A DNA stretch of 60,267 nucleotides. Origin: Aureobasidium sp. EXF-3400 (lineage: Eukaryota; Ascomycota; Dothideomycetes; Dothideales; Saccotheciaceae). The position numbers were made by a program, and so were the translations under genes. The notes beneath the pieces are model-generated. The model was not told where the DNA came from, did no database searches, and saw nothing but the letters and a program-made list of their open reading frames with translations. Shown in pieces: positions 20,854 to 28,791 of this stretch; the first letter of the stretch is position 1; every line of letters starts with the position of its first letter. The stretch spans positions 1-60,267 of the forward strand of contig SWBL01000317.1 in assembly GCA_024195585.1 (NCBI GenBank). Direction: 5' to 3'.

Positions 20854-22587
20854 TTACTTCTTAGCACCGTGCCACTGCTCATACACAGCATCCCAACCCT
20901 GCTCATTCATAGCACGCTCACGCTCCATGACCTCAGCAGTAGAGTTGTCAGCATACTCGACCAGTGCCTTCTGGATGCTGATCTCTTTCAAACCAATAAT
21001 TCTCGCAGCCAACAAAGCAGCATTGGTGCTGTTGTTGGTGCCCACAGTAGCCACGGGCACACCACGAGGCATGTTGAGGATACTGAGCACGCTGTCTGTG
21101 CCATCGCCAATGGTAGGCTTGACAGGGACACCGATGACGGGGATGGCGGTGTGCGAGGCGGCCATACCAGGAAGATGTGCTGCACCGCCTGCTGCGGCAA
21201 TGATGACTTGGATGCCACGGGGCATGGCGCCGTGCACGTACTCGGACATCCAGTCGGGGGTGCGGTGGGCAGAGGTGATGTGGGTCTCGAAGGGAATGTT
21301 GAGTTTTTTAAGGATGGCGATGCCGGCTTGGAGGACGGGCATGTCGCTGAAAGAGCCCATGATGACGCCGACCATAGCATTTTGTGCTTGACCGGCACCG
21401 CTGGCGGCCGACGAGGCAGAAGCTGGTGCACTCTTCTTGCCGCGGATCTCGTCGGTGATATCCAGCAAAGGTTGCATGGCCTTTTCGGCTTCGCGCATGC
21501 TGGGTGCTGTGAGAGTCATGTGGCCCATCTTTCTGCCGGGGCGAGCATCGCCCTTGCCGTAAAGGTGGATTGAAGCACCGACGCCAGCAGCGATAGAACG
21601 CTCGGCAATCTGAACGGCAGAGTCGGGTGTGGAAGCACCAAGAATGTTGAGCATGATCGAGGGCTCTCTGATGCGAAGCTCGTGTTGCTGAATAGGGATG
21701 TCCAAGATGGAGCGAAGATGAGCATCGTACTGCGAGATAGGGCATGCTTCGATAGTGTAGTGACCAGAGTTGTGAGGTCTGGGAGCAATCTCGTTGATCA
21801 AGAGACTGTCGTCGTCGAGCAAGAACATCTCAACACCGAAAACACCCTTGCCCCAGAAGCAAGCAACGGCCTTCTTTGCCAGCTCCTGAGCCTGCTCAAG
21901 CACCTTCTTAGAGACGTTACGTGCGGGAGCATACACGAGCTTGCAGATGCTGTCTTCGTGGATGGTCTCAACAGTGGGGTAAGCCAAAACACCGTCCTTG
22001 GTCTTGACAACCATGACAGCCAATTCAGCCTTGAAGTTGGCCCATTTCTCAGCATACAAGGGACGGCTTCCAAGAGCCTTCAACGCAGCGTCAAAGTCGG
22101 CGGATGACTTGACTGGGAAGTTTCCACGTCCATCATATGCCTCTGTGCGTGACTTGAGCATGAAGGGGAAGCCGATCTGCTCGCCAACCTTTTGCAAATC
22201 CTCAATGGTAGCTCCGGCCAAGGGAATTGACTCAGCAGTAGCGACATTGTACTGCTGAAGATGCTCCTTTTGGGCGTACTTGTCCTGGATCATGCGAATG
22301 GTTTTCCAGCTGGGCTCCACGGCGACCTGAGATGAAATCTTTTCCAGAATCTGAGTATCTACGTGCTCAATCTCGACGGTGACGACATCGCAAGTTTTTG
22401 ACAACTTTTCGATGGCTTCCGGGTCTTTGAATGATCCTTCAAAGTGGCCTTCATGGCTGCTGATTTGCTTTGCGGGTGACTTTGCTGCGTCCAGAATGTT
22501 GACTTGGATGTTGAGGCGGTTTGCTGCCTCGACGAACATACGGCCCAACTGGCCACCTCCGAGCAAACCTACGACTTTCTTGTCCAT
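20854..22587 (-). CDS. ADE2: Phosphoribosylaminoimidazole carboxylase ADE2
   Basis: Single exon, 577 aa, close to yeast Ade2 (571). It converts aminoimidazole ribonucleotide to its carboxylated form in purine synthesis. The N-terminal PurK-like ATP-grasp part starts VGLLGGGQLGRMFVEAANRL and includes SRTEAYDGRGNFPV and NEIAPRPHNSGHYTIEAC. The C-terminal PurE-like part carries VIMGSFSDMPVLQAG, SAHRTPDWMSEYV and AAAGGAAHLPGMAASHT. A linker rich in Ala/Ser joins the two. The start MDKKVVGLL is preferred over an upstream in-frame ATG (22671). Loss of such genes gives red pigment in yeasts. A candidate Gcn4/CpcA/Bas1-type site lies 165 bp upstream. Confidence 0.97.
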   Translation of the reverse strand: MDKKVVGLLGGGQLGRMFVEAANRLNIQVNILDAAKSPAKQISSHEGHFEGSFKDPEAIEKLSKTCDVVTVEIEHVDTQILEKISSQVAVEPSWKTIRMIQDKYAQKEHLQQYNVATAESIPLAGATIEDLQKVGEQIGFPFMLKSRTEAYDGRGNFPVKSSADFDAALKALGSRPLYAEKWANFKAELAVMVVKTKDGVLAYPTVETIHEDSICKLVYAPARNVSKKVLEQAQELAKKAVACFWGKGVFGVEMFLLDDDSLLINEIAPRPHNSGHYTIEACPISQYDAHLRSILDIPIQQHELRIREPSIMLNILGASTPDSAVQIAERSIAAGVGASIHLYGKGDARPGRKMGHMTLTAPSMREAEKAMQPLLDITDEIRGKKSAPASASSAASGAGQAQNAMVGVIMGSFSDMPVLQAGIAILKKLNIPFETHITSAHRTPDWMSEYVHGAMPRGIQVIIAAAGGAAHLPGMAASHTAIPVIGVPVKPTIGDGTDSVLSILNMPRGVPVATVGTNNSTNAALLAARIIGLKEISIQKALVEYADNSTAEVMERERAMNEQGWDAVYEQWHGAKK

Positions 22588-23142
22588 GTTGGTGGAATTG
22601 AGTATGATTATAGATAGATACGGGTGGATAAGAGGTTGCGTAAATGTTCTATGTGAATGTTTCAATGCCAAGAACTATGACTGCCAAAGTCAAATTCTGA
22701 GGGCCGATCTCTTTTCTGATTGCGATATTCGGAGCAGCCAGAAGACGAGTCAAGATAGGTATCAAATTGAGCATACACATCATATTACGAAAATAAAGAA
22801 ACATCTAAATGGTCGAGTCTGGACGAGTAAGAGCTGGATATTTTCTGATGGACAAATTGGCAGGAGTAAAAGTGCCTCGATCGATAATGACATGGACGGA
22901 CAGACTCTCGAAGCATGGGGGACAGCAGTGATGCAGTCACGTCGTGAAATATTGCCATTTGATCGTTGTTGTTCCTTTTTGCGAAAACGGCGCTTTTTTT
23001 GTAACACCGACCAATTTGTCCCGGAAGATGCTTGAATTCGCTAGCAAAGAGAATTTCATCATGTCTCGCCTCATGATTGATATAACCCAGAGACAGCCAT
23101 TTTGTACCCCATGAACACCCCAATTCCAAGTGTGTAAATTGC
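22588..23142. other. Intergenic region: ADE2 promoter and eL18 3' UTR
   Basis: These 555 bp between two minus-strand genes hold the ADE2 upstream region and the 3' UTR of the ribosomal protein gene. The open frame here on the minus strand is read-through of eL18 introns and UTR, not a gene. Confidence 0.5.
22747..22752 (-). promoter_or_regulatory. TGACTC site upstream of ADE2
   Basis: The minus strand reads TGACTC about 160-165 bp before the ADE2 ATG. This core is bound by Gcn4/CpcA and by Bas1 in purine and amino-acid genes of ascomycetes. A hexamer can occur by chance, so the call rests on its position. Confidence 0.35.
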
Positions 23143-23974
23143 TTACACCTTGAAACCCTTCGAGCGTCTGCGACCACGGGCACGCTCGAACTTGCGACCC
23201 TTGCTCTCGACGTAAGGCTTCTATAGAGGCTGTTAGTATATATGCAAATCCAGGCTGGGTGCTGTTCGCGAAACAGGCGGAGGGTTTGACGTGCCTTGTG
23301 AGAGTGGGGACCGAAGCCGAAGTGCTTGACGGCCTCACGGGCGTTCTTGGGACCACGGAGGAGGAGGGTGTTGGCACCGGTAGGGGCGCGCATGGCCAAC
23401 TGATCGATGGTCAGGGCCTCACCACCAGCGGCGACAATGCGGGCGCGGGCAGTGTTGGTGTAGCGGAGGGCAGCGATCGAGAGCTTGGGGAGCTCAAGGA
23501 GACGGTTGTCGTCAGTGACGGTGCCGACCAAGACAATGGTCTTGCCCTCGTGAGCCTTGCTGGAGTGCTTGTTGGCAGCAGTGGCAACGATCTTGGAGAG
23601 CGACATGGGAGGGCGGTTGATCTTGCTCATGTACAGACGGCGGAGGACAGTGGCGTTGAACTTGCTGTCGGTACGGCCTTTGCGCAAAAAAATGTCAGCC
23701 CTGCGCACTTTGTAGATTTTCTTGCAGCCATTGCAGGCGCACGTCTTCAAGCACCGCAGCAGCAGCCAGGCTCGTTCTTTTCCTCTCAATGCTGGCAAAG
23801 TCGGCTGCTGGCGGTGCAGGATGGGCGGTCGCTTCGATGGCTGTCTTCGGGAAGGGGATCCTTACGGGTCAAGAATCTGTAGAGCTTGACCAGCAGAGCA
23901 GTGTAGGGGTTCTCCGACTTGGGAGCCTTGCGGTGGCCCGAACGGACGTGGTGGTGGTCAAGATCGATACCCAT
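23143..23974 (-). CDS. RPL18: Large-subunit ribosomal protein eL18
   Basis: Three exons, complement(join(23143..23220,23295..23677,23866..23974)), 189 aa. Exon 1 encodes [20 protein letters not shown] up to FLT, exon 2 runs [15 protein letters not shown] to GFGPHSHK, and exon 3 gives [25 protein letters not shown]. The product is the universal eukaryotic eL18 of the 60S subunit. Intron 1 is 187 nt (GTAAGG...CAAAG), long for this window. Intron 2 (23221..23294, 74 nt) has a GC donor (AAG|GCACGT) with a perfect TACTAAC branch point and a TATAG acceptor. No nearby GT donor keeps the reading frame. The 212-bp repeat copy A lies 279 bp upstream. Confidence 0.95.
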
Positions 23975-24836
23975 GGCGAAGTTTTGCTAGTCGACCGGGA
24001 GGATAGTTGTCGGAATAGTCGTCTCGTCGTCTCGTCTCAGTGGAAAGAGCGTCCGACGCAGCGAAAATCAGCAAGTGCGTGCGGAGGTCCAAGCGCACTG
24101 ACGAGTTCGGATGCCGAGGTTTAACCGCCAAGACTCGACTATCAGCGTGAACAATTCATGCCACTAATGAACCGCTGAATTGACAAAGTTGTATCTACTG
24201 TTGTCTTGGACTCTCATTTCGATCGGTGTATTCCCAGGATCCTTCATCATCTCCTCCCCATGTGCTGAATTCTGTCACGCTCCTCGCTCTCACGACAACA
24301 CGTACGCGGCGCTGGAACTACCAAAATGCACGGTTCTTTCCAGACGGTAGTGAAGTCCATAGAGAGTCGATAATATTGCGACTCTCGGTGGAAACTTCTC
24401 ATGTACTAAAGGAACTGTGCGTTTCTACAGCTGTCTGCGTGACATAATTATGCACATGGGGAGGCCTCATCTGAGGCTGTTGCACAGTCACCTCCACCAG
24501 ACGCATACTCTACTTGACACTTCGCGTACATATCAAGGCTTTGCGCCAATACAATGCTCTGCTTTACACATCTAGGTCAACTACATCAAGCCTTTTTGCC
24601 TGTTATGCGCCCAAACTCCATGCGATGCCCTGCGATCACAAGACCCATATATAGCCCAAGACGCCGTGGGTTTCTCTAATGAACAAAAGAAAGACAACCC
24701 CCACTGGAATATTGCAATCATCTTTCATCATGCATTTTGTAATGTGCTCCTCCATCTAGACCGAGTGGTCCGAAAAGGGTTATAAACGGGCACAAGGAGA
24801 TACAACAAAAAGGAAAAAGATCATGCATGTTAGCTC
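23975..24836. other. Intergenic region eL18 promoter / carrier 3' end, holds repeat copy A
   Basis: The 862 bp contain the eL18 upstream region, the 212-bp element at 24253-24464 (listed separately) and the 3' UTR of the carrier gene. Nothing else is recognised. Confidence 0.5.
24253..24464 (+). repeat. 212-bp hairpin element, copy A
   Basis: This intergenic element has a collinear partner at 37780-37991 (168 of 212 positions identical, no indel). The ends form an inverted repeat of about 28 bp: 24253-24280 pairs with 24437-24464, beginning with a perfect 13-bp arm CCTCCCCATGTGC / GCACATGGGGAGG. Inside, 24324-24339 pairs with 24409-24424 (16 bp with G-U pairs), and 24356-24392 forms a hairpin with an 8-bp GAGAGTCG/CGACTCTC stem. 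It has no coding capacity. It may be a MITE-like element or a structured noncoding RNA. No clear target-site duplication was found (TCATCT occurs on both sides, but offset by 2 nt). Confidence 0.85.
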
Positions 24837-25963
24837 TTAGACTTCTGGTCTGAGACCCACGAAGAAGTCGCGTGTGAGCTCGAAACTCAGCCAACTGCTG
24901 GCCATACTGGGAGCGACCTTGAGGAGGTTAGGTGCAATTCCCTTGTACAAACCCTTGATGCCTTCGTGCTTGACGATGACTCTGACGGCATCGAAGATCG
25001 ATTTGTACTGGTAACCCATTCCGGACATGGTGTTGATCTGGAATCTGCGGCGAAGCAAATCACTGTAGGTCTTGATCAGCAAAAGCTCGTTCATTTCTAC
25101 ACCGTGAAGCTTACAAAGGATATGTGCATGTTTGCGCGATGGCTCCTGAGATAGCACCTGCACCCAATTTTCCAACAGAGCTTGGGTTGTCCGAGCCTTC
25201 TGGGGTAAATGCTTCGCGGACCGATTCATAGACCATGAAGTTCAACCCAACCTTACACAAGTCAGCTCTATGATCGGATTCAAAAGTCAGAATGCCCTTA
25301 CATATGGTGCAACACCAGCAACTGTTGGGACTATGCCTCGGTATAGAGCAAAGAAACCGCCCTCTGTTTTATACATCTTGACCAATGTCGGCCACATGCC
25401 TGGTAGCTTCTTTCCAGCTTCTGCTTTTTCTAGGCCTGCAAATGAGGCTGACTGAATCGAGAGTCGTGTGCGGACGATATCGAGGGGGTAAGTTGATGTC
25501 ACAGAGGTGATACCAGCGATAGCACCACACGACAAGCGTTGGAGCGCAGTGAGAGGCGCACCAGGAGTGTCCTCAAAGAACTAGAATGGGTCAGCGAATG
25601 ACCGTAACCACGAACGAGAGCTGGAGGCGCATTGCATACACGCTTGTAAAAATTGTAACTTCCAAACTGTACAGCCGAGTAAGGCACGATGCGAATGCAG
25701 TTTGTGCCATTGCCTGCCATGAATCCACGGAATCCTTCTTCACGCCACATCTTGCCCAAAGCCTTGCCTATCGACATTTTATATTCTTCTCGGCCAACGC
25801 TCTGAATCTGGAAGAGAATCTTGAGGCGCTCGAGCGGCGACACGACGGTTCGCGACACGGCACCCGCCATACCTCCAGCAATGAAGGATGCGACTACCGG
25901 TTGTGAGAGCCATTCTTTTGTACCGTCCCACGGCTGCGACGGTACTCCAGATCCGGCAGCCAT
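24837..25963 (-). CDS. Mitochondrial carrier, YPR011C-like (APS/PAPS transporter family)
   Basis: Four exons, complement(join(24837..25062,25115..25251,25302..25580,25640..25963)), 321 aa. Introns are 59, 50 and 52 nt with GT-AG ends. The three carrier repeats carry the signature motifs PLERLKI, PLDIVRTR and PFDLLRRR. Close features to yeast YPR011C include AGGMAGAVSRTVVSPLERLK, GNGTNCIRIVPYSAVQF and YPLDIVRTRLSIQSASF. The yeast protein moves adenosine 5'-phosphosulfate and 3'-phospho-APS across the inner mitochondrial membrane. Substrate transfer to this protein is by similarity only; coenzyme A-type carriers are close relatives. Confidence 0.88.
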
Positions 25964-27236
25964 TGAAGATTCGGTCGAAAACGTCCTTGAGAGTATCTGA
26001 GATATGTCTGTTCGACTAGAGATGACTCGACTGGAGGAGATTGGGTCGGAGACGCGTCGACGAGTGAACGGTCTACTCTATCGCGCTCTCGTGTGTGCCG
26101 ACTGTTTCGCTGGTGCTCGTGGAAGGACGATGGTGTTGCCGGGTTGACGCCAAGTCGCGATGCTGAAAACACGTCGAGGAGAGGTCAAGGTGGATGTTGT
26201 TAGGATACGTAGATAGCTGAGTGATAGCGAGCGTGAGGACAAGGCATTGGTCCACGAGAAGTAGCCGTGGTTGTGATGACCAGAAACCCGGTTGATTCAG
26301 GTTCGTTGCTGCGCTGTTACGACTTAATCCCGAGTAACGTGGGTCGCGCTAGTTTTTGCCCAGTCACTGTTCCTTCTCGTCCCTCGGCCTTCTCTCCTTC
26401 TTATCAACGGGCAATACCTTGAGAGACAAGTGCTACTGGTCCGCCTCTTTATAAGCCTCCATCGCTCGAAGCCGATATAATTGCCAGGGGCTGACGAGAT
26501 CATGAGTACAGAAGCCACAAATCACGAGCACTAGTGACCGACAGCCGAACATGGCTCGTCCTCCAGTCATCAGCACACAAACACATCCAACGTGCTCTTG
26601 GTGTGACATCTAATCCCGCGTCTTGTGAGCCTCTACTTGTTTGTCATCTCTTTTCAAACATTCTTCTCCTCGTGTACAGCATCAATTGCACACGACATCT
26701 CTCATATTTCAAGTGCTGCCTCGAAGCTTGAACTCGATCTGTGGAGATCCTGTGGGGTACTTCGTCGGCTCTGTCGGGTGCGTACGGGTTGCTGACCATC
26801 GAAGTGCGGAGGAGCTTCATGATCTTCCTTCTGCTCTGAACTCAACTTGTCCATCTCCGAGAACTCAATGTTTGCTTCTTTGAGTATTGATATCACTGTG
26901 TCTGGCTTCCGGAGGGTCGGGCCCTAGTGCACAAGCCTCTTGCGATATCTGAGTTGAAATGCCGACACAACAGCCTCGAGGAGGGGAACATGTCTCTTAA
27001 TGTGCTGATGTTTCTCAGAGCTTCAAAGAGGGATGTTTGAGCTATCAGAATACACAGTCATTCGTGCCCTTCAATGGCAATGGATGGTGCACTGCTCTAA
27101 AAAGTGTACTTTATGAACTCCAGCACACAGGAGAGGAAGTATAGGTAGGCGACATATGAGAGTACATGAACGTGATAACTAAACAGACAGACTTCAACAA
27201 CCCCACACAAAAACAGTGACAAAAGAAATACACAGA
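25964..27236. other. Intergenic region upstream of the carrier gene (1.27 kb)
   Basis: This stretch holds the carrier promoter and the 3' region of the H1-like gene. One open segment on the minus strand (26702-26938) has some protein character and is listed separately. An ACGCGT hexamer occurs near 26052. Confidence 0.4.
26702..26938 (-). other. Orphan open segment, possible gene remnant or small gene
   Basis: About 78 codons are open after a TAG, encoding a hydrophilic segment with block KPDTVISILKEANIEFSEMD, then Gln/Glu/Asp-rich sequence to a TGA. It has no in-frame ATG near its start, so it would need an upstream exon; a CACTAG just before it could act as an acceptor. I do not recognise the protein. 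It may be chance. Confidence 0.2.
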
Positions 27237-28313
27237 CTACTCTGGGTTGACCGCACTCCTCATGGCCTCAACAGCATTAGCAGCAAGCTCCCAAGTCCTA
27301 CTCATGACACTCTGCTGCTCATTATCAGCTTGATACCCACTATCATTACTCGTCATCTTCTTTCCCGGACTCTTGGACCTGTTGCTGCCTCCAGTAAACG
27401 CATCCTGGACTTTCTTCACTGGACTCGCATTAACGATGGTGTTCTGCGCTTTCTTGACTGGGGAGCTGATGGCACTGACGTTTCCGTTTCGGCTTCCATT
27501 TCCGTTTCTGTTCCCATTGCCATTGCCGTTTCGGTGCTGCTGGTACTGCTTTTTCTCTTTCGCCTCCTTGACCTTGAACTCTTCAATGATCTTGGATCTC
27601 TCCTTTTCAATCTCTTTCCAGTACAACATATCGTTGATATCTTCGATATGAGGGACTTCTCCTCTCTCCTGTTTCTCATACATGTCTTGGATCATTTCCG
27701 CCATCTGCTTCTTGCTGTATTGGGCTTCGAGGGTCCCAATCCTTTTCTCGTGGGCGATATCCCATGCTTGCTCATCGACGTTTGAACTCCATTCGAGGAA
27801 GGCTCCGAAGCTGCCGATGCTCTCGAATGCGCCTTTGGCTAAGCCTTGCGCATACATGACTTGCAGTTGTTGGATGAATTGATCAGTGTACCGGGAACCG
27901 ATTTCGGCGTATACCTTACTGCGCTCCCTTTCCTCTGCCCTTCTAGCGTCGATCTTTGCCTGGGCTGCAGGACCCAGTGGGTTGCTGCCATCAGCTTTGA
28001 CAACCCACTTCTCGTACTTTGGAGCAGCTGTCTTGGGGGCAGCCTTTTTTGTGGCAGTCTTTTTGGGAGCAGCCTTTTTGGTAGCAGCCTTCTTGGTAGC
28101 AGCCTTCTTTGGCGCAGCCTTCTTAGGAGCGGCCTTTTTGGTGACTTTGGCGCCTGTGACTGACTTCTTGGGAGCGGCTTTCTTGGTAGCAGTGGTCTTC
28201 TTCTTGGGCTTCGGAGCAGGAGCCGAAGTTGTAGCAGTGGTGGTTGGCTTGGGGGTTCGTTTTGGCCTCGACGACGCAGCGGTGCGTACTACTGTTTTTT
28301 TCTTGGGTGCCAT
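27237..28313 (-). CDS. Lys/Ala-rich (histone H1-tail-like) protein of unknown function
   Basis: Single exon, 358 aa. Residues 1-100 form a very basic tail made of KKAAPKKAA / KKAATKKAA-type repeats, like the C-terminal tail of histone H1. No winged-helix H1 globular domain follows. Instead there is a charged helical region from KYEKWVVKADGSNPLGPAAQ through RYTDQFIQQLQVMYAQGLAK and AFLEWSSNVDEQAWDIAHEK to a coiled coil (YWKEIEKERSKIIEEF), then an Asn/Gly repeat (NGNGNRNGNGSRNGN) and a C-terminal tail with two SPVKK motifs. SPVKK/SPxK motifs are typical of DNA minor-groove binding and CDK sites. A chromatin role is inferred from composition. Confidence 0.75.
   Translation of the reverse strand: MAPKKKTVVRTAASSRPKRTPKPTTTATTSAPAPKPKKKTTATKKAAPKKSVTGAKVTKKAAPKKAAPKKAATKKAATKKAAPKKTATKKAAPKTAAPKYEKWVVKADGSNPLGPAAQAKIDARRAEERERSKVYAEIGSRYTDQFIQQLQVMYAQGLAKGAFESIGSFGAFLEWSSNVDEQAWDIAHEKRIGTLEAQYSKKQMAEMIQDMYEKQERGEVPHIEDINDMLYWKEIEKERSKIIEEFKVKEAKEKKQYQQHRNGNGNGNRNGNGSRNGNVSAISSPVKKAQNTIVNASPVKKVQDAFTGGSNRSKSPGKKMTSNDSGYQADNEQQSVMSRTWELAANAVEAMRSAVNPE
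28020..28200 (-). repeat. Degenerate tandem codon repeat for KKAA(P/T) units
   Basis: The sequence repeats a ~12-15 nt unit (gcagccttyttggtr on the plus strand), encoding the Lys/Ala-rich tail. It is a coding repeat and could change length by slippage. Confidence 0.7.
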
Positions 28314-28791
28314 GACGGTATGCTATTCAGCCGTGGATTGTGTCAGTGGTTTCGGTGAGAGTAGAAAGAACATGCGCGAGTAGGTGCGGGACAGCAGCAA
28401 ACTGGACATCCGCAGGTGTATAACTGCAGGGAAACACAGTACTCGAAGGGTGGGGAGGCATGAGTGAAGTGGTGTTTGAAGCAGCTTCACAGATACCGGA
28501 AATGTTTCGAGTCAGATATCAGAACGTGGACACTTACGAAGAGGATTCACAGTGAAGCAATAATACAAGTTGTTGAAGCACTTTTTTGAATTGTATCGAG
28601 CAAATCTAGCAGAAGAAAGCCACGATGAGTTGGAACTATAAAGAACCAGAAGATAGAGCAAACGACCCCCCTAACGCCTTTGGCCGTCACGGCATGATTA
28701 TTTGTTTATGACTTTTGAGTCCATCTACCAGAAGAATGCAGAAGACCGGCCTACTACTGAGGCCTTGGAGACGACATACATTCCTCAAAGC
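28314..28791. other. Intergenic region, H1-like promoter and GDH2 3' end
   Basis: These 478 bp hold the upstream region of the H1-like gene and the 3' UTR of GDH2. Nothing else is recognised. Confidence 0.4.

Noticed and set aside
22785..23798. 337-codon frame starting inside the eL18 gene
   Set aside because: It is eL18 exon 2 plus read-through of both introns and the 3' UTR; the spliced eL18 model explains all conserved text.
24226..24447. Short open frames inside the hairpin elements (also 37591-37839)
   Set aside because: The similar peptides only reflect the DNA repeat; substitutions do not favour third codon positions and frames are not shared over the full element.
24253..24464. Repeat-induced point mutation as the cause of differences between the two hairpin elements
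   Set aside because: Transitions dominate, but several C/T changes are not in CpA context (for example positions 4 and 5, CC), and changes go in both directions, so RIP alone does not explain the pattern.
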